NCBI GenBank assembly: GCA_017590115.1
Contig: JAGGNK010012559.1
Location: 5,336,818 to 5,400,817 of the forward strand
DNA length: 64,000 nucleotides
Reading direction: 5' to 3'
Source: Montifringilla adamsi
Taxonomy: Eukaryota; Chordata; Aves; Passeriformes; Passeridae
Made by a program: the position numbers and the translations under genes
Shown here: positions 37,030 to 49,600 of the stretch, one piece after another
Layout: each line of letters opens with the position of its first letter
Numbering within the stretch: the first letter of the stretch is position 1
The notes under the pieces: generated by a model
What the model was told of the DNA's origin: nothing
Databases searched by the model: none
Seen by the model: the letters and a program-made list of their open reading frames with translations, nothing else

Positions 37030-38350
37030 AGATTAATTAATTAATTTTTATTCATGCCCAGGATACCCCAAAACCCAGGGGCCACAGCAGCCCCCCCAGG
37101 AGCACCAAAGTGATGCATGGAAACCCACAGCATGGAAAAAGCCAACCCAGGCTGTTGCAAACTTATTTATTTATGAAGTATGAGGTAATGAAGAAAGTGC
37201 TAAATCCAACCAGTGTTAACTCTAACAGTTCTCAGCAGGTCAGCAGGGACCCCAGGGTGCCATCCTGTGGGACCACCCCTGCCAGCACCCCTGGGAGGTG
37301 ACAGGGGACTGTGCCACCTACACATCCCCCACAGACTGGGCAGCAGGAGGGCACAGACAGGGAAGGCAGAGCAGCCCCCTGCAAAGCCCAAAGCTTTGCT
37401 GGGGATTTTAAGTGGCTGCTGGTGAAGGAGAACTCACAAGGGTGGGAAAAAGGGGTCACAAGGATGCTCACAAGGATGGGAAAGGGATAAAATTCCCTGT
37501 TATTGCAAACGGGTGGTTTGGAGAGCTGCAAAGGGGTGAATGGCCTCTGCGAGGACTCAGCTCAAGGGTCCAGCAGGAACCAGCCCCTTCCTGATCTCCC
37601 TAAAGTGCAGCAGGACTGAGCCCTCCCCCACAGCAGGAAATCCCCCTTAAAAAAAAAAAAAAGTTTTTATATATTTATATATATATAAAAAAGCAAACTC
37701 TTTACCAATACTTCTCAAAAAGTGGTACAAAAATACAGTATAAAAACAAAGCCTCCAGTATAAGACTCGCAGTTACAGCAGCAAGTTTCTAGAACATAAA
37801 ATCCAGGACCAGCTACTGCGTGAAGTGACACAAGGAATTGAGGTACGGTCCAGCCGAGCAAGGGCGGTGCCCACGGGGTGCTGTCCATCCTGGTGAGAGG
37901 CACATCCTGCCATCTCCACCTCCATGGGATCTCTCCAGAGGTGTGCCCCGTGCTGGGCTCTGAGTCTGCTTGCTTCCAGGAGCCAAGGCAGACGTGGTTG
38001 CTTGGGGTTTTTAGGGCGAGGTGGATGCCTGGCGATGCTGTCGGTGGCAGATGGCAGAGAGGGGTGCAGGGGCTGCTGGGGAGGGGGAATAAATTTGAGC
38101 TCTTGAACTGGAGAAGTCACTGAGGAAGCTTCACAGCAGGGACAAGGGAAATTTTGGAACACCCAGTGCCAGGAACCAACCCCAGGTAGGCGACGCTGTT
38201 GGGGTCTCTGCTGTGGACCCATTCCCACAGCCACTTGCTGCATCCCCCGGGGCCAACAGTTCGACAAGCAACCAAAAAATTTTAAAAATGTGCAAATTGA
38301 GAAGGAGCTGGGGGGTTTGCGGGGACCAGAGTGGGGGGGCACACCGGGTG
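37030..38350 (-). other. MYCL: MYCL 3'UTR with polyadenylation signals
   Basis: On minus, about 1.3 kb follows the stop before two AATAAA signals (37171-37166 and 37052-37047). A T/A-rich stretch at about 37650-37690 (TATATATTTATATATATATA on the plus strand) resembles the AU-rich instability regions of MYC-family messages. Confidence 0.6.
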
Positions 38351-41300
38351 CTAGTGCCCCTTAAGGTGAGCAATCCTTTTGAGCAGCTGGGTCTGGCGCA
38401 GCTGCAGCTGCCGCTTCTCGGCCGCCATCCTCCTCTCGGCGCTGATGAGGGACTGCAGGTACTCCGAGGATTTGCTCAGGATCACCACTTTGGGGGTCTT
38501 GGGGCAGCTGGCCAGCCCGGGCACCTGGTCCCTCAGGGCCAGGAAGCGCGAGCGCAGGTCGTTGCGCCGCTTGCGCTCCAGGTAATTGTGGTTTTTCCTC
38601 TTGGCCACGTCCTCGCTGTCCGAGCCGGGGTTGCTGCTGGGTTTTGGCAAGCCAGGCTCAGGCAGGGGCACGGAAGGGGTTGGTTCCACAGCGCTGGGTG
38701 GCTCGTCCTCCTCCTCCTCCTCCTGCTGCTGCTGGTGCTGCTGGGGTGACTCGGGCAGGGGGCAGGAGTCTGGCGGCGAGCGGGCGGCGTAGTTGTGCTG
38801 CTGCTGGTGGACAGAGATGTGGAAACGTTTCATGCAGGGGTCCAGGGGGTCGGCACGGAGCGTGATGGTGACCGGCTTCCTCAGGCTGAGAGGCTGTCTC
38901 TTGTCCACTGTCACCACGTCGATCTCTTCACCTTCTGCCCCCATGGAAAAGAAAATAAATCTCCGTCAGATGGGAATGCCCAGTCACCTTTTGTCACCTT
39001 TCTGGGGGTCCCCACAGCTCCCTGAAAAATGTCAGCACTAAAATTTACTTGTACACTGCAAACTCTGCGACCTCCAGAAGGGATTGAGTGATTTAAGTGC
39101 CCCTTCAATACCATCACGTGGGAAGCAGTGGAATTCCCCCCCTGTTTCTTGTGCCAAAATTGAACTGGGAGGCTTTACTTCCGCCTCACTTCAGCACCAG
39201 GAGCAACATGTGTTCATCATAAAGGATCATCAGGAAAAAAACACCCGAGTCCTCCTGCGAGGTGGGGGAAGCTGGAGGAGCAGGATGCTGGGACAGCCTA
39301 GTTCCAAAGTTCATCCCGGTCGGGTGCTTTCATGGCCCATTGGAATTGTAAATGAGGGATATAAGGGCAGAAGTACCCTTTGTTCCCCTCGGCTGCAGCT
39401 TCCCACCTCGGTGACTTGTTACTTTTCACAAGTGATAAAGCCCATTCAGCCCCGGCTTCCCGGGGACAGAGGGGACAATCCCCCACTGTGCAGGGAGGGA
39501 GGGAGAGGTGAAGAGGTCCCTACAGCAGACTCTGAACCTCAAAGGCAACTCAAGCCCAGAAACAGAAAGACCTAAATAAAACATAATTGGTCCCATTCTG
39601 CCTGTGGGCACTGCTGTTGTCCCACCCCAGCAAAGCTCAGTGGCAGGGAGCTGGCTTTGGGGACAAGGTGAGCAGGCTCCAGACACGTCTGCTGTGATTG
39701 CTCTCACTTTAGGGGATGTGCCGCCAACTTTTTTCCTAAGCATTGGGGGAAAACAGCCGCTTGCTAAAAGTCCCCCGAGATGCTCAAACCCCTTCCAGAA
39801 TCGTGGGGAGAGGCCTGGCCCCACTCTTCTGTGAGGGGGGCAGTGGTGGGCTTCTGATAGTGACCCCAGCCCATACCCCAAACCCTCCAGGCTTTGGGGT
39901 TCGGCCCAGGAAGCCCAAACCCGCCGACACTGGAGCTCCCGGGCAGGGGGACACTCACCAGTGTCACAACCCGCGCGGTCTCAGCCCCGTACACACGCAC
40001 ACGCTCATTAATAAAAACTCACACCGCCTAGTCCCGCCTCCCGCAGGCTCCCATTGGCTGTCCCACGGGGACGGCCGGTTGTTCTGCCATCCCATTGGTC
40101 CGCGCTCCTGTCCATCAGCGCTGCCCCTCTCATTGTTTGCAATCTGTTGCTTTTTGTTCGGCGCCCACGTGGCGCGGCCGGACCCCTCCGGGACCCCCGC
40201 GGCACCGGGACCCCAGAGGCATCCCCGGGGCCCCCGCCAGCCCCCCGCATATTTGGGTTAAGCCTCTTAACGCCCGCGACCTGGCTTACAGTCCCCGGGC
40301 TTCTAATGGCATTAAGCCCCGCGCCGTGACTCACCGGCGCAGGTGGCGGCCACCGGCAGATTAATTAACGGGGTCACGGCACCGCTCCCACGGCAGCCGA
40401 GTCAGCCCGGCCTCGGCGGGAGCGGCGGAAACGACGCGCGGGCTCCGGCGGTGCCGCAGAGCCGCAGGGTGTTTGCAAATAACACCGAAAATTGGCGTGA
40501 GATTAGAGAGATGCGGGGCAGCGGCACCGCGCCGCCCTTGTGCGGGGGTTCGGGGGTATCCCCGTCCCAGCACGACCCCCGTGTGAACACCCGCATACCC
40601 CACGCGGGACGGGCAGACGCGCCCCGGGGCTGGGCTGGGCTGGGACACGCCGCAGCCGGGTTGACCGATCCTGCCCGTCCTACCGAGCCACCGCCTCCGG
40701 GGACACGCCGCTGCTCCCAAACCTGCCGCCCCCAGGGCATATTTTGCCTTTTATCCCGAGGGAAGCCCGTCCCGGGTGGGCCGTGGGAGGAAGAAAGGGA
40801 AGCAGCCGAATTCACGAGCCGGCGGCAGAGCGCGGCGCAGCGCTCAGAACCCCAAACTTCGCACGCTGAGATGCAAACTTGCCCTTCAACCTTCCCACGA
40901 GGTTCCCGTGGGGCAGGGACGAGGGAAAGGAACCACCAGAGCCCCACGCAACAGCCGCAGGGAGCCCCACGCACCCTCCCGAGAGGGACAGGGGTGTGCG
41001 GAGCAGAAACCCCGCGGGAAAGGGGAAGAGCCGAGCCCGCTTTGTTCGTGGGGCCGGGACCGGGGCTCGCTTGGAGTCTCAACAAAGGCGCAGCCCGGCT
41101 GGGAGGCTCCCTCCCCGCACACACATGTGCGGACACGCGTGTTCCCCACGCCGGGCTCCAGCCAGGCTCGGGACAGCCGGCAGCTCGGCGGCGGAGCGGC
41201 TCCGTCCCTTACCGGAATCGCTCTGGCCCTCGGATCCCGAGGATGCGGGGATCTTGCTCTCGGCCAGCGGGCAGAGGAAGACGGCGGCGGGATCCACGCA

Positions 41301-41717
41301 CTCGCTGACGGAGCTGCTGAAGCCAAAATCCTGCGCGAAGGACGGTTTGTGCGGCGTGGCTCTCTGCGTGCCCGTGGAAAGTTTCTCTGTCATCGCCTTC
41401 TCCAGCCTCTCCCGCGCTGAAAAACCGCTCCACATGCAATCCTTGAGGATGAAAGCGCTCAGGTTCCCGAAGATCTGCCCCGTCCCTATGAGATATTCCG
41501 GCTCTTCCCCGGCGAGGCAGTACCGGGAGAGCCATCCCGGGCGCTCCTCCGGCGCCGAGCAGCATCCCTTCTCCCCGGGGGTACCCAGCGGGGACAGCGG
41601 GGGCGTGGGGACCAGCTCGAACTTCTTCCAGATGTCCTCGCTGGGCGCCGTGGAGCGGTGGAAATCCTCCTGGGCGTCGTGATCGTAGAAGTAGTGCTGG
41701 TACGAGTCAAACTCCAT
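38351..41717 (-). CDS. MYCL: MYCL, L-Myc bHLH-zipper transcription factor
   Basis: L-Myc dimerises with MAX and binds E-boxes in the nucleus. Two coding exons on minus, 41717-41213 and 38934-38351 (TAG), are joined in phase 1 (donor G|GTAAGG; acceptor CAG|AAGG), giving 362 residues (human 364). MYC box 1 is about 30-45 (KKFELVPTPPLSP), MYC box 2 about 87-108 (SAFILKDCMWSGFSARERLE). The junction SDS|EGEEIDVVTV matches human. An acidic E/D run at about 240-246 follows a Q/H run. The basic region KRKNHNYLERKRRNDLR begins near 280, with helix-loop-helix and leucine zipper to 362. An acceptor-like AG lies directly before the ATG (41719-41718), so a non-coding exon 1 is possible, but any exon here would be only about 100 bases from the promoter. 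The first exon structure is unresolved. Confidence 0.96.
38935..41212 (-). other. MYCL: MYCL coding intron, with internal CpG-rich segment
   Basis: A 2.3 kb intron. From about 39,950 to 41,200 it is CpG-rich. Two inverted CCAAT boxes (ATTGG at 40053-40057 and 40094-40098), 41 bases apart, lie near GC boxes, resembling an internal or antisense promoter. No protein-coding exon was recognised; frames crossing it are GC shadows. Confidence 0.55.
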
Positions 41718-41739
41718 CTCGGCACGGGGAAGGGGGCGG

Positions 41740-41915
41740 CCGAGAGAAGAACGGGCTCACAGGACAGGGGCAGCCCCAGGGATGAGGGGGAACCCCCACC
41801 CCGGCGCCAGCCCCCGAGCCGGGACCGCGGGCGCATTGTTCCCCCGTTCTTATAACCCGGCCGCGGAGCCCGGCCCCGCCCTTGCCAATCGCAGCGCAAA
41901 TATTTGCATAAAGGG
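41740..41915 (-). promoter_or_regulatory. MYCL: Compact MYCL promoter
   Basis: Reading minus toward the gene: octamer ATGCAAAT at 41909-41902, CCAAT box in reverse (ATTGG on minus, CCAAT on plus at 41885-41889), a GC box (GGGCGGGGCC, about 41880-41871), then TTATAAGA at about 41855-41848 as TATA. The ATG is at 41717. The order and spacing fit one core promoter. Confidence 0.7.
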
Positions 41916-44900
41916 CGTGGTCATGCTCTGTGTCCCGCCCCTCTAAGGGATGCTGTGAGGTGGGTGCGTGGCCCCCCTGAGGGTCCCCCGTGTCGCTACC
42001 GGGGATGCTCACGGGGTTCTGGACCAGCAGCCCCCCCCCGTTCGCTGGGCTGGGGGCTCCTCGCTGTCCCCAGGAGTGCACGGGGGGCTCCCAGCGCCAT
42101 CCTTGGCCCCCCAGGAGGGGCAGGGTTTGGGGGATCCCCCTCTGCAAGGGCTGAGGAGGGACACGCAGCTGTGCCATCAGCCCGGGGACGAGCAAAGCCA
42201 AGTGGAGAAGAGGGAACAAGTCACAAGGAGGCATCATTGTGCTGCCAGGGATGATTTTTGAGAGCTCTTTCTCGTCTGCTTGGCTGTCACCCCAGCTCCT
42301 GTTGGGCTGCCCAGCTCACACCACAGGCAGGAGAGTGGCTCTGGCACTGGGCAGCACTGGGGTCACTCAGTGTTTGCGTCCAACTCAAAGTGACACACCC
42401 TGGATGCCACCTGGAGACATTCCCACTCCTTCCCAAAGCCCTCACAGGCCAAGCTAGGGGGTATTTCCACCCTGGAAGACACCAACTCCAGCAAAAAGGT
42501 GGCTGGAACAAGAAGGGGCTGTGGGGACACCAGAAAAGCAGCTGGGGGACACAGGGCTCACGAGGAATGAGGTCTGTGCACAGAGGATGGGCCGTGGAGG
42601 GGTTGGGAGCCCTGGGGATATCAGGAGCCATGAGCTGGAGGGAAGTTGGGGTGTCTGGGACACACACAGCTCCCACCAGCAGGATTTTGCCCATGCAGCA
42701 CAGGATGCTGCATCTCTCCAATGCCAAGTTCCTCCTAGAAAGGACAATAAATGTTGTGAAAACACAGTGGGGCTTTCCCTCTTGCACTTAATTCTTACAC
42801 ACACACACACAGAGGCACGAAGTCCACACTGAACCAGCAGATTCCCCTCACAGTGTGTGTGAGCACACTCGAGTCCCAGCAGCCTCCTTTCTTTACCCGG
42901 TGTGGATGAGGACACGGCAGCCCCGGGGGGAGCCGGTGCCCGGGGTGCAGCACCGTCCCTGGACGGAAGAAAATGTCCCAGTGCAGCGACCAGTACAGCC
43001 CAGTACAGCGATGCTCTTCAGGAACCAGCACAGCCCACTAAAGTCCAGTCCAGTCAGCCCAGTCCAGCCCAGTTGGGTCCATCGCAGCTCCCCCCGGTTC
43101 CCCCCGGTCCCGGTCCCCGTCCGCCGCCACCGGCGGGCGCAGGGCGCCATCTGCTGGACCCGGGAGTAGCGTCCGTGGGGCGGCGGGGACGGGGACGCGC
43201 GGGTGACACCGCACCGGGCACTCCCCACCCGGAGGACAGCGCTGCCCATCACTCCGTGCCTCAGTTTCCCCATTGCCAGCGGGCACTGGGCAAGCAGCGG
43301 AGCGGGGCTGGCAGCGGGCACAGCGCTGGCGGCTGTCCCGGTGTGTCCCGGTGTGTCCCGGGGCAGCTCCGGCCCTTCCCTGGCTGGCTGGGGGCTCGGT
43401 GGACCTTGCAAATCTTTGCCAGCTCTAGCACCTGTGAGAGTGCTGGCCCGGGCTGAGGTTTCCCGGCCGTGGGTCCCCGCCACGGCCACAGCGCCCTAAA
43501 TTCTCTCCTGGCTCTTCCAGAGCAGCCCCGAGCATCCCAACCCTGCCCGCGGGGCTGGTGCAGGAGCTGCGGGGTCCGGGAATCCCGCTGGAGTCCGGGC
43601 TGATGTTCTCTTTGCACTCCAATCCCAGCTTCAGCCCCAGTCCCCAGCCACGCTGGATGTCCCCAGGGTGCCACCAGCCGAGCCCTGCCACCTCCGGGCT
43701 GCTCCCGCCCTTCTCCCTCCCTGGGAAGCGCGGGTGAAGCCCCCTCTTCCCCCTTAGGAAACAAATCGCCCTGCACCGAGGGCAGGGACCGAGCTGCCAC
43801 ACAGGTTTGTGCTGTCCCAGCAGCTGCAGTGACAAGTGGCCGTGGCTGGGGACACGACTGGCACTGCCCCTGTCCCAGCAGGAACGCACCCTCCTCCAGC
43901 CTATAGCGCCCGGCCACGTCGCCTTCCTCCCTCCCTTCCTTCCTCCCCGTGGCCTCTGGGACGGCTCCAGCTTTTCCCAGGGCGAGGCAGGAGCTTGTCC
44001 TGGCTCCAAGGGGCTCCGGATGCTTTGAAGGTGCAGAAGCAGCGCCGGGAGGACCGGAGCCCTTTGATCCCGGCCCCTCCAGGCGCTGGGCAAACAGCAC
44101 CGAGAGCCACCGGCTGTGCAAACACGGTGGGTGACTGCCCCGGGGCTGCGGTGACAGCGACAGAGGGACAGGATAACCCTGGCCGTGCCCCACAGCTGCA
44201 GGGTGCTGGCACAGGTCCCCAGCCAGCGCCGAGTGCGTGCCCCCGGTGCTGGCACAGCCCATGGGAGCTGCCGTGGCCCTGCTGGCAGCTGGCACGGCTC
44301 CACACATGATGCAAGGGCAGCTCCTGGTGGCCCTGTGCCCTTTGGATCTTCACTTCCAGCAGGGCTGGGCTTTGAAACTCCAGATTCTAGAGGGTTTCCC
44401 TACAGTGGGCAGCTCCCAGAGCCTGGCAGGTGTCTCAGGGGTGTCCTGGGCTCTGTCTCTGGCTGTCCTCATCCCACTGCAGCCTTCAAACCACTCTGCC
44501 ATGCCCATGGGAGTCTTGGATGCTCAGGGAGGGAGCAGAAGCTGTGCCAACACATCCTGGCCCATGTTGTCCCTCTCTGCCTTGTGACATGCCACGTGTA
44601 GCCCTGCAATGAGTCCCCTTTGTCCCCAAGAAGCTGATGGGCAGCAGGCATGGAGTCTGGCTGGAGGTTTGCAGAATGCAAACCAAACCCCTGTGGGCTG
44701 CAGGAACACCACTGAGAGCTGCCCAGCCTGACAGGGAGGGGGACAGTGCCCACAGCCCCGGGGTGACACCAGCCCCAACTCCCTGGGAGTGCAGCCACCC
44801 ACTCTGAGAGTGCAGAGAAAAGGAGAGGAAAATCCACCATTGGTTCCTGCTGCCTCCACTCCCTCCACTCATTTTGTCACTGTCACTCCCTGCCCGACAG

Positions 44901-46369
44901 CAGGAGGTGCCCTGAGCCCTGGAGAAGCTCTGTGGTGTCAGGCACTGCTGTCCCCCTGCTCAGGCAGCTCTGTGCCCCCCAGGAGCTCTGGGATCTCCTG
45001 TCTCTGTTTGCCCCCAAGCCCGTCCTCCTGTCGGGGCTGGCCCAGCCTGGCAGGGCTGTCTGGTTCCGGGTGCTCTCACACTTGCTCAGATCCTGCTCCA
45101 GGCTGTGCCGGATGTGTGACAGCGGCAGGTGTGGGTGGCAGGAGGGATGGCATCCTGCACTGCAACCCCTATCCTTCCATGTCAACAGGGCCAGGATTTG
45201 GGTCCCATCCCCCAGTGGTGTCCCCAGCTGGGGGATGTGGAGGCCAGGCTGGTGTAGTGTCACTGAAGTGGTTCTGGTGACACTGTGAGTGGCCCAAGCC
45301 CAACCATCTGTGGGTCCCCAGAGTCCCCAGGCTTGGCAGGAGCTGCTGCAGGGACATCCCAGCTCGGATTGGCCCTTGGTGGGTCATTTATCACCATGGG
45401 GATCCCCCAGAGCATCTGCTCGGGGAGGAAGGGCTCAAATCCCCACAGGAAATTGTGCAATACCAGATCTGGGGGAGAAAATCCTCCTAATCCAGGGAGA
45501 TCCTGGTCTGTCTACTTCTCCTGTTCATATGCAAGGCTGGGTTCCCCTATCTGTGGTCTTTCTGCACAATCTCTGTCTCAAAGGCCATCTCTTTGTTCCC
45601 CTAAAGCCCTGTTTGCCCAGGAGGCAGCTCTGCTCAAGGACAGGAATGCCAAAAGCATTCCCAGGAGCTGAGGAGCCCCCGGGACAAAGGGAACAGAGTA
45701 ATGGTGCTGGGGTCACACACGGTGGGGAGTCTGGTCCCTAGAGCATGGTCAAGTGCCACCACAGGAGTCCCCTCTGCTGCTGGGCAAGAGATTTCCCTGG
45801 GGAAAAGAGAAACTTTATCAACTCCTCTCTTGATTTTTTGTGCCATTGATTTGGACACCCTGAAGCCTCACACAGGCCCCCAGTCCCAAGGGGGTGGCAT
45901 CCCTGTGACACAAGGCAGTGCCAGGAGAGCCCACTGCAGGTGTATGAGGGGCCAGAAACTGTGAGTCAATGGTGACACCAGCTCAGTCCTTCCGAAACCT
46001 GGGAGTGCCTGGAGCTGCTGAGCCACCCACCCTACTCATCTCTCAGGTCCTGCTGCATCCCAGATCCTGTCCTCCCTGCTTGTTCCCGTCCCCATGCCCA
46101 GCTCCAGGTGGCACTCCGGGCATGGCACTGGTGCCACGCTGGCCCCCCTGGCTCAGCCCTGCTCCACAGCCTCGGCTCAGGGCGATCTTTGAGCCCTGCT
46201 GGCCTGAGCCAAGGGCAGCTGGTGGCTGTCACTGCGGTGACACGACACTGACACGGGGTCTGGTGTGCCCACATGGGCAAACAGCGCCTGGAGCAGCTGG
46301 GAGGGGCTGGCATCGAGGTCCATGTGGCCATCCAGAGAGGGGGACACTGCGAGTGTCCCCTGCATCCTT
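41916..46369. other. Intergenic between divergent MYCL and MFSD2A
   Basis: No exon was recognised. Notable low-complexity stretches: (CA)n at about 42797-42812, a degenerate CAGTACAGCC/CCAGTCCAG array at about 42990-43075, and CpG-rich sequence at 43,080-43,450 containing CCCGGTGTGT repeats. Open frames here lack recognisable domains. Confidence 0.55.
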
Positions 46370-46637
46370 TTTAGCAGGGCCTGTTGTGGCAGGACACGGG
46401 GTGATGGTTTAAACTGAAAGAGGGGAGATTTCAGTGAGATACAAGGAAAGTTTTTAACGATGAGGGCGGTGGGGCACTGGCACAGGTTGCCCAGAGAGGT
46501 GGTGGATGCTCCATTCCTGGAAGTGCTCAAGGCCAGGGAGGACGGGGCTCGGAGCAACCTGGCTGGGAGGTGACAGGGAGGTGGCATGAGATGGGCTGTA
46601 AGGCCCTTTCCAACCCAAACCGTTCTGCCATTCTGAG
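46370..46637 (+). mobile_element. CR1 LINE 3'-end fragment upstream of MFSD2A
   Basis: Diagnostic CR1 tail blocks in order: GGTTTAAACTGAAAGAGGGG, GGGCACTGGCACAGGTTGCC, CAGAGAGGTGGTGGATG, 'CTGGAAGTGCTCAAGGCCAG', 'GAGCAACCTGGCTGG', CCCTTTCCAACCCAAACC and a terminal CATTCTG. Plus orientation, 5'-truncated, and ending about 50 bases before the putative MFSD2A start codon. Confidence 0.9.
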
Positions 46638-46686
46638 GGATGAAGGGCAGGGATGGAGGGCAGGGATGGAGTTGGGGGGCTGAGGG

Positions 46687-49600
46687 ATGAAGAATGGGAG
46701 AACGGTGGGATGTGGGACAGAGGCGAGCCAACGAAAGCACCTCGACGCAGGGAGGGCAGCTCCGGGGGGAAGGGCCGGGGCAGCAGGAGGAGGAAGAGGA
46801 GGAGGAGGAGGAGGCGCGGAGCGGCCCGGGGCCGGGGGGCTCCTGCCGCCCGCGCTCCGCCAGCACCGCCGCAGGGTGAGCCCCGGGGCACGCCGAGGGG
46901 GGTCCGGGCCGCTTCGGGGCGGGGGGCTCTCCCCGGGGGTCGCTAACACCGGTCCCGGTTGCAGGAGAACCGCGAGCGGCTGTCGGTGTGCAGCAAGCTG
47001 TGCTACGCCGTCGGGGGGGCTCCGTACCAGATCACGGGCTGCGCCCTCGGCTTCTTCCTCCAGATCTACCTCCTGGACGTGGCACAGGTACGGCAGGGCT
47101 GGGGGACGGGATTGGCACCGGGGCTGCGGCTCCCGGAGCTCCCGGTGCCGCTTTGCCCCGGGGATGGAGCTGCGCGGGGCTTGGCGGTGCCCCGAGCCCC
47201 GGGGGCTGCGGCTTCTCCCGGGCCGGTCCCGCGCCTGTTGTTGCCGTACGGGACAAAGCGGGGTGGTGGTGGCTGTTTGGGGGGGGCACAGGGCCCGTCC
47301 TACAGGTGTGAAACACGGCGGGAAGGAAGCTGGGGAAGGAGAGCACCTCGGCTTCCTCGTGCTGGGTTTGGGCACTCGGCTCCGGGATGTGGGAATCCCG
47401 CGGTGGGGCAGCGCTCGGAGGTACTGGGAGCCTCAAATCCCTCTGAACGAGGGGGAGAGACCGAGGGACTGCTCCCAAATGGTTGTGGGGTCACAGTGGG
47501 TAGGGTTGGGACAGTCCTGAGGGGTCAGGAAGGGCGGCTGGGAGCTCCGGGGGTTTGCATTTCCTGACACGAGTTCCTCCCCTGCAGGTGGACGCTTTCT
47601 ATGCCTCCATCATCCTGTTTGCGGGGCGAGTGTGGGATGCCATCACGGACCCCATGGTGGGATTCTTCATCAGCAAAACTTCCTGGACCCGCTTCGGCCG
47701 CCTGATGCCCTGGTAAGAGCTGCTGGTAGCACCCTGCATTCCCTGCCTGCTGTGTCACAGCTCTTCCAGTCAGCTTTGGGTATCCCCTGGCATGAGGAGT
47801 GCAGGGCAGGATGTGCTGACACCCTGGCTCACCCAGGTGTGGTGCCAAGAGCTCCAAAAAGCCCCAGGTGCCACCGACAGCTGGGTGGCCTCGAGTTTGT
47901 GCCTGTTGCTCTTGCTGCTCCCAGGCTGGGCCTGGCTGACCTCAATGTCACTGCACCTGCAAACTCCAACGTCCCTGCCACCGTGGTGGACTTTGTTCCT
48001 GTCGTGGCTGCAGGGTATCAACCAGAGCAGGTGGCACCACAGGGAAGAGGGCTTGGGGGTGTGTGTGACAGATCTGTGGTGGTGGAAGCGCCGGCTGACA
48101 GTCACGAGGGTCCTCCCTAGGCAGGGGAACAGCTGTCCTGGATCTGTGTGTCTGCACTGGGTGCTCCCTCTGCCCTTGGGAGCGGATGGGATGGGCTTTG
48201 TGAGCCCCCACATGGCTCGTGCCTGCACCCGGGGCAGGCTTAGGACATCCCTGAGCACCTGTTCCTGCACGGGATGTGGAGCTTTAATGCCTGGCTGGGG
48301 ACAGGGTGGCTAAAATAACCTCGTGTGCCTGTGGGATGGCCGAAACACAGAGAGGGTGGGCACGGGGGGAGTGGAGCTGGAGGGACGCAGTGCTTTCCCC
48401 CGCAGAATTATACCCTCTGCTTTCCTGGAATAGCTCTGGGCAGCAGCAGGCAGTTGTTGAAGGCAGGCTCCACACACGTGGCCTGAAATAGCTTCTCCCT
48501 GCCTGCAGCAGGGTCTGGGGTCCGGAGATTAGCGCGGGGCAGGCTGGGCGTGCGGGGCAGCCACGGGGATGGCTCCGCTCGCCCTAATCTCGAGGCAGGG
48601 GGTGGGACTGAAGTGGCTGCATTCCTCCCAGCAGCTCCTGCTTCGTTAAAATTAGCCAGAGCTTTCTGCTTGTGCTGGGCCCCTCCGGGGCGGCCGCAGC
48701 TCGCTGCTATTGTGCATGGCTCAAGGGCTGCCCGCTGAGCCCAATTTGGATGGAGTCGAGCTGATTTTAAACCTCTTAAACCCCAGGTTTTTCTGGCTCT
48801 GCCAGCCCCGGGCTGGTGTTGCTGCTGTGGCTGCCTCAGTTTCTCTGCCTGCAAAGCCAGGAGCTGCAGGCACTGGGGTGGTCTCAAGGCTGCTGTCTGA
48901 CCCCAAACCTCAACACCTGCGAGGTGACCCCGCTGTGTGTGAGGGTTTATTGCTGCGCTGATCTCTGGGACCAAGCCCATCTGGCTCCAGCACAAAGCTT
49001 GTGGCTCTTCTAGTTCCTTGGAAGGGAGAGGACACCTTCCTTGAGGGCCACCACCTCTCTCCCTTTCAGTCCTCTCTCTTTGAAATGCATTTTTGGCACA
49101 CTTCCATCCACCAGCTCATCCACTGTCTGCTTCCTCCTTTTCCCCCAGCCTCGTGGACGTCACCCCATCCCCAGCTCTGAGCTGGGATCCGCATTTCCTT
49201 GACCACAGCGGACTTCCCGCTGGCTGAACTTTTCCTTGAGGTGCCTGCGAGTGAGAAACCCCTGGCTTTGACCTCCTGCAGCCGTTTGGCAGCAGCTCAG
49301 GCCGGCTGGGAAGGGGTGTGCGAGCGGCACAAAGGAACACACCATCCAGCGGGGCCAATGAGCGCCGGGGCACGTCACAGCCTCAGCCTCCTCCGAGCTC
49401 CTTAATCACCTCGCCCTGGGTCAGGGGTTACTCTCAGTCACTCCTCTGCCTGCCAGGAGCTGTGGTCAGCCCTGGCCGGGGCTCAGCTGCCCGGTGCTGG
49501 GGGGAATTGGTGCATCTGACGCTCACGGGATGGCGAGCGTGACGCGGTTCTGTTCTGGTGGTTTCATTCAGCATTTGGCTCCGCGTTTCCCTCGGCTCAG

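Noticed and set aside
46653..46946. Other frames through MFSD2A exon 1 reading poly-Arg or poly-Glu
   Set aside because: They do not join exon 2 in phase at the GTGAGC donor; only the frame containing GLLPPALRQ does.
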